Shown here: one piece after another, positions 39,601 to 47,400 of the stretch
How the letters are laid out: the number at the start of each line of letters is the position of its first letter
Numbering within the stretch: position 1 is the stretch's first letter
Assembly (NCBI GenBank): GCA_017654935.2
Contig: CM065697.1
Span: 47,119,263 to 47,183,262, forward strand
DNA length: 64,000 nt
DNA from: Phymorhynchus buccinoides
Taxonomy: Eukaryota; Mollusca; Gastropoda; Neogastropoda; Raphitomidae
Direction of reading: 5' to 3'
Made by a program: the position numbers and the translations under genes
Notes under the pieces: model-generated
Databases searched by the model: none
Told to the model about the DNA's origin: nothing
What the model saw: the letters and a program-made list of their open reading frames with translations, nothing else

Positions 39601-41974
39601 CAGCAGCAGCATGTCTGCTGGCTTCCTCTACAGCCCACATGTGTTGTGTGGAGCCAACACCTCCCTTCAACACTTCACCAACTGACCTCCACAGACCCCG
39701 TGACACCAGGTCGGTCAGCACAGAGTCCAGCTCTTCATCATAGCAGTGAGGTAATATGTCATCAGCAAACCTGTCGTCATCACACTGTTCACTGGCCTGT
39801 TCCACAGCCCACATGTGTTGTATGGAGCTGCCACCTATCTTCAACACTTTACCAACTGACTTCCACAGACCCCGTGACACCAGGTGGGTTAGCACAGAGT
39901 CCAGCTCCTCACCATAGCAGTGAGGTAATATGTATTTAACAAACCTGTCATCATCACACTGTTTGCTGGCCTGTTCCACAGCCCACCTGCGTACGACACC
40001 AGTGCTATTTCGCTGTAAGATCTTGCCCACAGTATCCCACTGAGTACTGGACATTAGCCGTGATAATATGAACCGTGCCATGTCTGCAACGTTGTCTACA
40101 GGTTCCCACAGACCCCGTGTCACCATGTGAGAGAACACCTGTTGTAGGTCCTCTTCTGCAACCTGAGGCAATATCAATGAAGTAAATGTCTTTTCATCAG
40201 CATGTCTGCTGGCCTGTTCCACAGCCCACCTGTGTTGTGAGGAGCTGCCACCTCTCTTCAACACTTTACCAACTGACCTCCACAGACCCCGTGACACCAG
40301 GTGGGTTAGCACAGAGTCCAGCTCCTCATCAAAGCGGTGAGGCAATGAGCAAAAAACAACCCTGTCGCCATCACACCGTTCACTTGCCTGTTCCACAGCC
40401 GATCTCGCATCCCAGCAGTGAGGCAATATGTATTCAACAAACACGTCATCATCACACTGTTCACTAGCCTGTTCCACAGCCCATCTGTGTTGTGTGGAGC
40501 TCACACATCTCTTCAACACTTTACTAACTGTCTTCCACAGACCCCGTGACACCAGGTTGGTTAGCACAGAGTCCAGCTCCTCATCGTGGCAGTGAGGTAA
40601 TATGTCGTCAACAAACCTGTTGTCATCACACCGTTCACTGGCCTGTTCCACAGCCCATCTGTGTTGTGTGGAGCTCACACCTCTCTTCAACACTTTACTA
40701 ACTGACACCCACAGACCCCGTGACACCAGGCGGGTCAGCACAGAGTCCATCTCCTCGCCATAGCAGTGACGTAATATGTAGTCAACAAACCTGTCATCAT
40801 CACACTGTTTGCTGGCCTGTTCCACAGCCCACCTGAGTTGTTTGTAGCTCACACCTCTCTCCAACACTTCACCAACTGACTTCCACAGTCCCTGTGACAC
40901 CAGGTTGGTCAGCATAGAGTCCAGCTCCTCATCATAGCAGTGAGGTAATATGTAGTCAACAAACCTGTCGTCATCACACTGTTCACTTGCTTGTTCCAGA
41001 GCCCACCTGTGTACATCACCACTGACATTTCGCTGCAAGAAACTGCCCACAACATGCCATTCATCCAGGGCCATTAGCCATGATAGAATGTACTGTGCCA
41101 TGTCTGTGACGCTGTCTACAGGTTTCCACAGACCCCGTGACACCATGTGAGAGAACACTTGTTCAAGTCCATCGTCTGTACAGTGATGTAATATAAAGCG
41201 AACAAATGTCCTTTCATCAGCATGTCTGCTGGCCTGTTCCACAGCCCACCTGTGTTGTGAGGAGCTGACACTTCTCTCCAGCACTTCACCAACTGACCAC
41301 CACAGACCCCGTGACACCAGGTGGGTCAGCACAGAGTCCAGCTCCTCGTCATAGCCGCAGCGAGGTAATATGTGTAAAACAAACACGTCATCATCACACT
41401 GTCTGCTGGCTTGCTCCACAGCCCACCTGTGTTCGGAAACACTGATATTTCGCTGTAAGAACCTGCTCAATGCAGCCCACAGTTGTTTCGACATTAGCCG
41501 TGATAATATGAACCGTGCCATATCTGTAACCTCTTCTATAGGTTCCCACAGACCCCGTGACACCATATGATAGAACACCTGTTCAAGTTCTTCGTCTGTA
41601 CAGTGATCTAATATCCAGTAAGCAAAATCCTCTTCATCAGCATGTCTGCTGGCTTCTTCCACAGCCTGTCTGTGCTGTGTGTGACTGATGTTACGCAGTA
41701 ACACACGACCTACACACCTCCACAGACGTCTTGTGAGGAGGTGGGACAAAAGGCTGTCATTGTCAGCATAGCTATCACAGATCTCATCCAGTCTGTCACG
41801 AAGAAAGCTTTCAGGGGCATTTTTTATCAAGTCGTGGATGGCCCAGTGACGTTGTTGAGGGCTGCAGTCCTCAGTGTGAACCAACCTCAGCACCTCTCTC
41901 CACTGTCCACGTCTGACTGCCTCTGTCAACTCTGTGGGGATGTCAGGTTCTGAGCCTTGACTGGGGGTTGCCAT
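36458..41974 (-). CDS. Giant helical-repeat, ankyrin and SOCS-box protein (predicted Cul5 E3 substrate receptor)
   Basis: A single uninterrupted frame encodes 1838 residues. I start at the ATG at 41974 because its context (ACCATGG) fits Kozak and the repeat pattern begins right after it. The 73 upstream residues are mostly Cys-Val read through a CA microsatellite. Residues about 76-880 hold some 13 copies of an unrecognised helical repeat with signatures SRGLWxxVxxVL, HRWAVEQAS, DDDRFVDYILPHC and DEELDSVLTHL. Residues about 880-1460 are a looser solenoid with recurrent QW-[DE]V helices. About 1462-1620 resemble ankyrin repeats (DENGETPLNREA, VNDKGERVLHAV, NTGKSPLAYAV). The C terminus (about 1782-1830) matches a SOCS box: BC-box PLLSSCRLKI, then LRLPESLKEYL like the Cul5 box of ASB proteins. 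Inference: it recruits Elongin B/C and Cullin-5 to ubiquitinate a target bound by the solenoid. No stop or frameshift over 5.5 kb argues for selection. Target and pathway are unknown. Confidence 0.85.
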   Translation of the reverse strand: MATPSQGSEPDIPTELTEAVRRGQWREVLRLVHTEDCSPQQRHWAIHDLIKNAPESFLRDRLDEICDSYADNDSLLSHLLTRRLWRCVGRVLLRNISHTQHRQAVEEASRHADEEDFAYWILDHCTDEELEQVFYHMVSRGLWEPIEEVTDMARFILSRLMSKQLWAALSRFLQRNISVSEHRWAVEQASRQCDDDVFVLHILPRCGYDEELDSVLTHLVSRGLWWSVGEVLERSVSSSQHRWAVEQASRHADERTFVRFILHHCTDDGLEQVFSHMVSRGLWKPVDSVTDMAQYILSWLMALDEWHVVGSFLQRNVSGDVHRWALEQASEQCDDDRFVDYILPHCYDEELDSMLTNLVSQGLWKSVGEVLERGVSYKQLRWAVEQASKQCDDDRFVDYILRHCYGEEMDSVLTRLVSRGLWVSVSKVLKRGVSSTQHRWAVEQASERCDDNRFVDDILPHCHDEELDSVLTNLVSRGLWKTVSKVLKRCVSSTQHRWAVEQASEQCDDDVFVEYILPHCWDARSAVEQASERCDGDRVVFCSLPHRFDEELDSVLTHLVSRGLWRSVGKVLKRGGSSSQHRWAVEQASRHADEKTFTSLILPQVAEEDLQQVFSHMVTRGLWEPVDNVADMARFILSRLMSSTQWDTVGKILQRNSTGVVRRWAVEQASKQCDDDRFVKYILPHCYGEELDSVLTHLVSRGLWKSVGKVLKIGGSSIQHMWAVEQASEQCDDDRFADDILPHCYDEELDSVLTDLVSRGLWRSVGEVLKGGVGSTQHMWAVEEASRHAAAADFVQYILHRCYDEELIYVLPHLISRGLWDLVEEVLKTRVIPSLYISSVIESVEHIDDSNYHVYMLRHCNADDDVVAVLSHLVANKKWTCVQHVLWTMARDTLHTWITSEHGSRSCDTLIWKVIHNCQVDGSLAFGLTKAATQQMTYNTMNLCWERCHNVSSDLAYCISWQRSLCELFITTLLRTVCDMMCNDYIQYEDSTENIEQRISEIYTHITAFIRDNTHCVNCMQTVIQNKEKWTSLFTELGGTHSNDPLFLFHFMQGLNLYHTSSLGENDDFIFLVMLAVFPLFPQLQSVALRMMLREKRWNVISQACLSHVWEHDRRRLFKAAVMQRQWDVVRQWCDHTVHDDQRHWALTEAFKEKQWEVYLLLADHGLTVDEQMYAHYRVAKYGHWATVLNMVDRGGDITEVSNLLEKWVMRYLRKKPEGDVTVYKQRCMKLIRLRLRFARNSALSLRKALERCLWGTMLFNILHKPTKRFFSEVLDKVVEEQQWHVLMHLVRLGMTSADRDRLFPDMVRQQQWGVCRQLLEHGVDDQLCLEALPELMEKKQWMLVARVMEHDMDDSVRRQLLLWAFQRRAGALFWHCINLLEDQKHLSTAVKEQLFHQAISREIWQAVKPLVKEKAVRHLEKEKDGPNIQRRDLAFLEAIDQHLWDVVDYCQRLGADMNMKDENGETPLNREARKREWKAVEEIVLRDGDSNHLDKDGVSVMNRLMHHKQWDIVKVVIKYGGDIHLSARHSAHSSHKYEKHTPLQALITARQADVIHSTIKWCGGQDWGVNDKGERVLHAVCDSNRWDVMRDLIDIKVNPLVLTNTGKSPLAYAVLNTKCGQRMVAECSRQGFSFHQPSLTGPQETLLQDVSQAVVGFSSQFWSMCTFGDHTRRYSTITSPLVCAVLCELPVVAFMLYESGSCSNAELFTLHTQLPKLTDLNTEEGRRLGEEVEREATEAIGLDNVHGHRDASAIMQRYSRLTHTLKQSTAFIRELATTPRPLLSSCRLKILQSPCFHFSHKYREKAMGYDYLRLPESLKEYLKFSDLCDPDYGGHMK
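39330..41749 (-). repeat. Coding repeats of 174 and about 246 bp in the giant gene
   Basis: Short units (58 residues, with QCDDDRFVDYILPHC) and long units (about 82 residues, with RHADE and an extra DMARFILSRLMS helix) are visible at DNA level, for example tgacaccagg at 39701 and 39875. The order from the N terminus is long, short, long, five short ones including a truncated one, long, then three or four short or degenerate ones. At residues 521-526 (HCWDARSAVEQAS) two units are fused with loss of the SRGLW helix, an in-frame recombination scar. Confidence 0.85.
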
Positions 41975-42008
41975 GGTGATAACTGTGACATAGACATAAT
42001 CATGTGCG

Positions 42009-42010
<2 letters not shown>

Positions 42011-42099
<89 letters not shown>

Positions 42100-42162
42100 G
42101 CACACGCACACACACGCACACACACACACACACACACACGCACACACACACACACACACACG
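42011..42162. repeat. (CA)n microsatellite just upstream of the giant gene
   Basis: About 75 CA units with a few cacgca interruptions lie 37 bp upstream of the start codon. They are probably in the 5' UTR or in an intron just before it. A possible acceptor (GTCACAG on the minus strand, at about 41983-41989) lies between. Confidence 0.95.
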
Positions 42163-42210
42163 AAGATGAATACATACTGGCTGACTTGTTCAATCAAAAC
42201 ACACTGAAGT

Positions 42211-42304
42211 GTCATTATGCTCAACTGCCAAAAGGTGTTTCAGGTAAATTAGTGATGCAGTTCCTTTTAAGCAGAAGCAGTTACGCCTTGCATCTAAAGT
42301 GGGG
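42211..42304 (+). repeat. Left arm of a long-range inverted repeat
   Basis: gtcattatgctcaac, then ttcaggtaaattagtg and onward to catctaaagtggg, is about 80% matched by the reverse complement of 50466-50559. The two arms bracket the whole nested transposon block. They could be the terminal inverted repeats of an outer DNA transposon, or two independent copies in opposite orientation. Confidence 0.7.
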
Positions 42305-42325
42305 CTAGACCGCCAATTTGAAAAG

Positions 42326-42604
42326 TCACGTGATTTCTGACTGGCTTCATGAAGCTATGGATATGTCTGAAGACCGCTAACATGTTTGTACATTTACTTG
42401 CCAACGATCCTTTCGAGAATTATACTGTGAACATTCTCCATATTTTTGTAAACTACCCCATTGACTGGTCACGTGACCAGTAACACATTTGACCAAAAAC
42501 ATTAATTGCTCATTTGTCATGGTGGGAAATCATGGGAAAAGAGCAATTAGTGTATTGGAAAAGAACAATTAGTGGTTCATGGAAACCAGTCAGACATCAC
42601 GTGA
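42326..42604. promoter_or_regulatory. Three TCACGTGA E-boxes, one in an 18-bp palindrome
   Basis: TCACGTGA occurs at 42326-42333, 42469-42476 and 42597-42604, about 350-630 bp upstream of the giant gene's start. The middle site sits in the perfect palindrome ACTGGTCACGTGACCAGT (42464-42481) and contains GTCACGTGAC, the CLEAR-type consensus of the MiT/TFE (TFEB, HLH-30) bHLH-zip family. USF or MAX-type factors could also bind. A role in regulating this gene is inference. Confidence 0.4.
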
Positions 42605-42654
42605 CTATCCTCTGTTCAGTTTCCTGACTCTCTTGTCATTGGCGATACTACTGT
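42605..42654 (+). mobile_element. LINE fragment left of the BEL insertion
   Basis: In frame this reads FPDSLVIGDTTV and continues beyond the BEL element at 49551 as CFCQSAKNLGVTLD, the segment upstream of the C-terminal region of CR1/L2-like reverse transcriptase ORFs. A stop lies just upstream, so the LINE copy is 5'-truncated near 42605. Confidence 0.65.
42650..42654 (+). other. BEL target-site duplication, left
   Basis: actgt, identical to 49551-49555. Removing one copy and the element joins the LINE frame exactly. Confidence 0.9.
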
Positions 42655-42848
42655 TGTGAGAGATTCTTTCTTTCAACAAGACTTTCACACAAAAGACGAA
42701 TGAAGTTTCCAGACACTTTACTTGGGTCCTGTTTGTGGGTGACTGCACCGAAGAGTGAGTGAGCTTCATTACAATACATGCTGGGAACCCAGCTACAAAC
42801 ATCTTTAAACAGAAACAAATAACGATGGCCATAGACCACAAATTCACA
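42655..42848 (-). repeat. BEL 3' LTR
   Basis: 194 bp, starting tgtgagagattc and ending aaattcaca on the plus strand. It is the 3' LTR because the element is read on the minus strand. A purine-rich stretch (minus strand aaggtggggagtatgt, 42849-42864) precedes it as the likely polypurine tract. Confidence 0.92.
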
Positions 42849-43294
42849 ACATACTCCCCACCTTGGAGTCACCCTGACTCCAACATGGGTGACTCCAACA
42901 TAATCTCACCCATAATTATTCTTAGAATACAAATAATTTTCCTTCTTAGTTATCCCAAGGAATTGTAACTAAATCGAAACGATTAAATGATATTAGAATA
43001 ATTGAAATGACATTAGACTAAAAAATAATTAGACTGAATTTCAATTAAAGTCTCCAACACTGACTTTGAATTATGAACTGAAAATTCCTTTAAAGTTTGC
43101 ACTTGAAATAGGAGAATGTCCACATTGTTCACATTTTGATTCTTTGCTTCTTGCAAATGTCTTTCTTTGGCTTATACTTTGATTCAGTCTCTGAATCCTA
43201 GAACAAACTTACGTTGTGTAAGTCAACACACTTTAATACAGTCCCTAAACTCTAGGCTATAATTAGCACACTTTTAATCAATGAATGTCACCAT

Positions 43295-45765
43295 TCAAAA
43301 GTCCAATTTCACAGGCTTTTTCATGCAACGTCCATGGCGCGACACATACTGATTGTCCGGAACACTGTCTTTGGGTCTAGTAGAGCTTTCACTAGCATCA
43401 CTACTAACAGGTGTGTTTGTGTCAGTGCCCATGCAGTGTGTAAATGAATCAGACTCAGCTGTGCCAAACTCAGTGTCCTCAAAGAGCTTCTTTGGACTTT
43501 GTTTTTCTGTGATCTGAGAAGGGGGTAGTGAGGGTAGAGGGCTCATGGGCTCAGTTAACTCAAGATCATGAATTTTCTGCACTGGTCTTGTAAGAACACC
43601 CTTTGCAGTTTTCACATCCACTGCCCGAACCAAACCATCTTTTCCGGGATGCACCGCTTGCACGATCCCCAGAGGCCAACTCAGTCTATTTCTTTCTTCA
43701 CCCGAACCAGAACCACAGATCCCACCTTGACACTGCTTTTGACTGGTCCACCCTTACAAGGGGGGAGATTGCGAATGTACTCATTCACCCAACAGAACCA
43801 AAACTGACCAAACAACTGACGCCTCAACTCTTGTCTTTCCACGAGATCCTGTGAACTGACAGACCCATCCTCTGTGTCAACTGTCAGTTTGGAGTAAGGA
43901 GACTGGCCCAACAGGAAATGAGAAGGGGTCAAGGGGGCCCCTGAATCCAGTTCATCTCCTACAAATGTGAGGGGCCTTGCATTGATACAAGCCTCAACCT
44001 CATGCAGAACGGCTTCCAACTCCAGCTTAGATAGAGACCTCCTACCCAGCGACCGTTTCAGAGCAGATTTCACCGAAGCGACCAACCTCTCCCACCAGCC
44101 TCCCCACCATGGAGCGCGGGGGGCTATGAACTTCCACTCAGGAGCGTCAGAACCCAGTCTAGCCATCAGCTGAGCTCTAGCTGCTTGAAAGCCATTTACA
44201 TTGCCTGACATCAACACTGAAGGCATACCTCTACGTGCGAAGAAGTGACGCAATGCCATAACATTCATTTCACAAGACATGGAATCCACCAATTCCAAAT
44301 GCACCGCTCTGGTCACTGCACAGGTGAACAGGAGAACATAGAATTTCCTTCCTGGAAAATCACAACAGTACAACGGTCCTGCATGATCCAAACCTGTCAC
44401 AGAAAAGGGGGGCGCCTGTTGAACTCTCAGATCAGGCAAGGGTGCCATGGTTTGAGCACCAGGGGGAGCGTCTAAACGCTGACAAGACATGCAATCCTTC
44501 TTCACTCTTTTGCAGATGCGTCGTGCACCCACAATCCAATACTGGTCTCTCAGCTGCACTAACATGCAATTCACACCAGCATGCTTCATGGTCGAATGCA
44601 CATGACGGGCTAACAGCAAGCCCAGATGACATTTAGGCACTATGATCGGATGCTGAGCTTCAGTTGGCGAACCTGCAAACTGAAGCCTTCCCTGAACACG
44701 GAGCAGACCATCCTGTCCCAAGAATGGGGACAATTTGAAGATGGAAGAGCTACGGGAAACTGACCCACTGTTTCTCAAGGTCTTCACTTCTCTATCATAG
44801 ACACTCTGTGCCTGTTTCAGCAACTGAACCTTTGCCTCAGAAAGCTCCCCAAAAGACAGATCACCTTGTTTCTTTTGCTCTCTTGAAGCTCTCAAATTCT
44901 GAACAAACCGCAAGACATAGCCCATCACTCTCATGGCCTTTGTCAAACTGCTGTATCGTTCAATATCAATGACTGCACCTGAATCAGTTCCTGTGGAGCC
45001 GACCAAAGGAGTTTGAGTCTCTGCTTCTTCTGCCAAAGCTATCAGCATGTGTGTCATATCCTTTCTTTTGCTCTGTTCCACACACACTTCATCACAATCT
45101 GCTTGCTGCTCCCCTGTGTCTTGAGAAGCCACCACAGCGTGCCTAGCAGCATCGCCAACACCAGACGTCAGGAACGTTGGGCCATGAAGCCACAACCTGG
45201 ACTTCACCAGCTCCTCAGCGGAAACACCACGAGTGACCAAATCCGCTGGATTGTCCTTTCCAGGACAATGATGCCACTGCGCCGGACTGACCAGATCCTG
45301 AATTTCAGCAACTCTGTTGCCAACAAAGGTCTTCCACTTGTATGGATCACTCTGAATCCATGCCAGAGCAACAGAAGAGTCCATCCAACAATGACACTCA
45401 ACATCATCAGGCAGTTTCAGTGCCTGTCTCAGATACACCAGCAGTCTTGCACAGAGTACAGCACTGAGAAGCTCCAGGCGAGGCAAACTGATCCTCTTCA
45501 GAGGGGCTACCTTTGCACGAGACAAGACCAAGGATGAACTCCACTTGCCATCTGGATGCTGGATCACCAGATACACACAAGCACTGTATGCCTGCTGAGA
45601 AGCCTCACCGAAACAATGAAGCTGGTAGGCAGGAGTCTCACTCCATAGCATCTCAGAGTACCATCGTGGAATCCTCCACCCTTTCAAGACGTCAAGACCC
45701 TTCATCCACCGTGAGAAAGTCTCTTGTAGATCACCAGGCAGAACCTGATCCCAGTCCAAGCCTAG
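43295..45765 (-). pseudogene. pol: BEL peptidase-A17/RNase H/integrase part, broken
   Basis: A 692-codon frame carries the Pao-type A17 region (FSRWMKGLDVLKGWRIPRW), an RNase H-like segment (FGEASQQAYSA, PRLELLSA, CWMDSSVALAWI), the integrase zinc finger (HSTMKHAG then CMSCQ) and the catalytic core. The core keeps TGLDHAGPL and WWERLVAS, but SGNVNGF stands where the family has a conserved Asp in an S-D-N context, so integrase looks dead. A frameshift near 43690 separates the last DUF5641 strands (VRAVDVKTAKGV, frame 43295-43663). Confidence 0.85.
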
Positions 45766-45768
45766 TCA

Positions 45769-46951
45769 CCAGATCTGTTGAAACAGACACTTTGCAGTCA
45801 TGATGAACGGTGTCAGGAATCCCAAAGGATCAAACATCCAAGAGATCAGACTCAGAACCACTCTTTTGGTGAGACACAAGTCCCCCGAGATCACAATGCC
45901 TTCAAACAAAAAACAATCCTGAGAATGCGTCCACTGCATGCCAAGAACCTTGAAGGACTCCGCTTTAATCGTCTTGTCCTGGAAAGTTTTGCACAAAACT
46001 TCACTGACCTGATCACTGTTTGAACCCCATTTCGCAAGCGACATGCCTGCCTCGCTCATGATCCCATGAGCCTCCTTGAGCATCTCACATGCTTGCGAGT
46101 CATCATCACAGCCTAACAACCAATCATCCATGTACAGATCACAGAGTTCCTCATTCACCTGAGATGGCAGATACTGAGCCAGATGATACTTCACTGTAGC
46201 ATTCAGCAGAAAGGGACTGCTTTTGTTCCCAAACGGCACACGAACAAACCTCATTACTTTGATGACCCCCTGGTCATTCCACAGAAAGCGATGCACGTCC
46301 CGATCCTCAGGACACACCTTAATCTTCAAAAAACGCCTTCGTCACATCAGCAATCAATGCCACCTTCCAACGCTTGAAGCGCAGCAACATCCCAGGCAGA
46401 TCAGGCAGGAAACAGGGACCTGTGTTCAAACAGTCATTCAAAGACACACCATTGTAACCCTTAGCTGAAGCATCAAAACCAGGACGCACCTTGGTAGTCA
46501 AACTGGACTCCTTGACCACTGGACAATGCGGCAAATAGAACACAGGACGGGAATCATCCATCTCCTCAGGAGGAACCTCTTCAATAAAGCCTTCTTTCAG
46601 CATTCCACTGAAAACCTCATGATATCGACCCTCCAACTCTGGATCTTTGTTGAGCCGATGATTCAGACTGTCAAGATGAGCTATCGCAAGCTTCTTGTTG
46701 TCACGAAGGGTTTGTTTTGCCTCTTCATTCTTCCATGGGAGAGACACTGTATATCTCCCTTCAGCGAACTGAACACTCTTGTTGAACTCCTCCAACACAG
46801 GATCAGCCACAGGGGGCTGTTTCTCAGAAATACCCACTGACTCCAAATCCCAGAAGTTTGTCAAACCTGAGACCTCAGAACAGAACAGCTGATGAGTGAC
46901 TCTTACTTGGCTCGACACAGAACCTGCAACGGGCAAGCACCCCGACAAAAC
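45769..46951 (-). pseudogene. pol: BEL reverse transcriptase, frameshifted
   Basis: The fingers and first catalytic Asp region (ALIADVTKAF) lie in the 46319-46948 frame, and the palm with the YMDD box (46134-46123, in LYMDDWLLG) lies in the 45766-46329 frame. A shift near 46325 separates them. The end of the second frame, a TGA at 45766-45768, is in phase with the next part, so it is a nonsense mutation. The enzyme would copy element RNA into DNA. Confidence 0.88.
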
Positions 46952-47400
46952 CTATCCAAAGACAGACTTCTGAGCAACCAAACTCTGAGACAAAAACTTC
47001 ATCTCACTCGTCATCAGCTTCCAGTATGCATCCAAACCCACCAGGATATCCACCTTCACCTTCTGACCTTCTGGAACTGAGATAAAGCCAAACTCACTGC
47101 CGAAGGATGATAACACCCTCTTCGGAACAGATGGCTGACAGACCGGGGCACAAATAATGGGGATTTCAGTCAAAGTCAACTTCACCTCCCCCCCATCCCC
47201 TTGCAGCCGCACACTGCAAATTTCTCTCTTTGACGCGGCTAACACTGTCAGTGCCAAAGGCCACATAGGCTAGAGACTGGGAGCCAACCCACTCTGGTCC
47301 TATCCTATCCACTAAATCCTTGGAAATATAGGACCTATCAGAGCCAGTGTTAAAGAGAATGACTGCCACAGCCTTGGCCTCTCGCAGAGACCTGGACCGT
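46952..47400 (-). pseudogene. BEL aspartic protease, broken and with altered catalytic residue
   Basis: A DUF1758-type retropepsin segment. The active-site triad reads NTG in LFNTGSDRSYIS instead of the family's D-T/S-G, so the catalytic Asp codon (GAC) has become AAC. A frameshift at the C run near 47195 and an in-frame TAG at 46952-46954 separate it from the reverse transcriptase. Confidence 0.8.

Noticed and set aside
41975..42193. N-terminal extension of the giant protein by 73 residues
   Set aside because: It is almost entirely Cys-Val from reading the CA microsatellite. A Kozak-type ATG at 41974 begins sequence that fits the repeat pattern.
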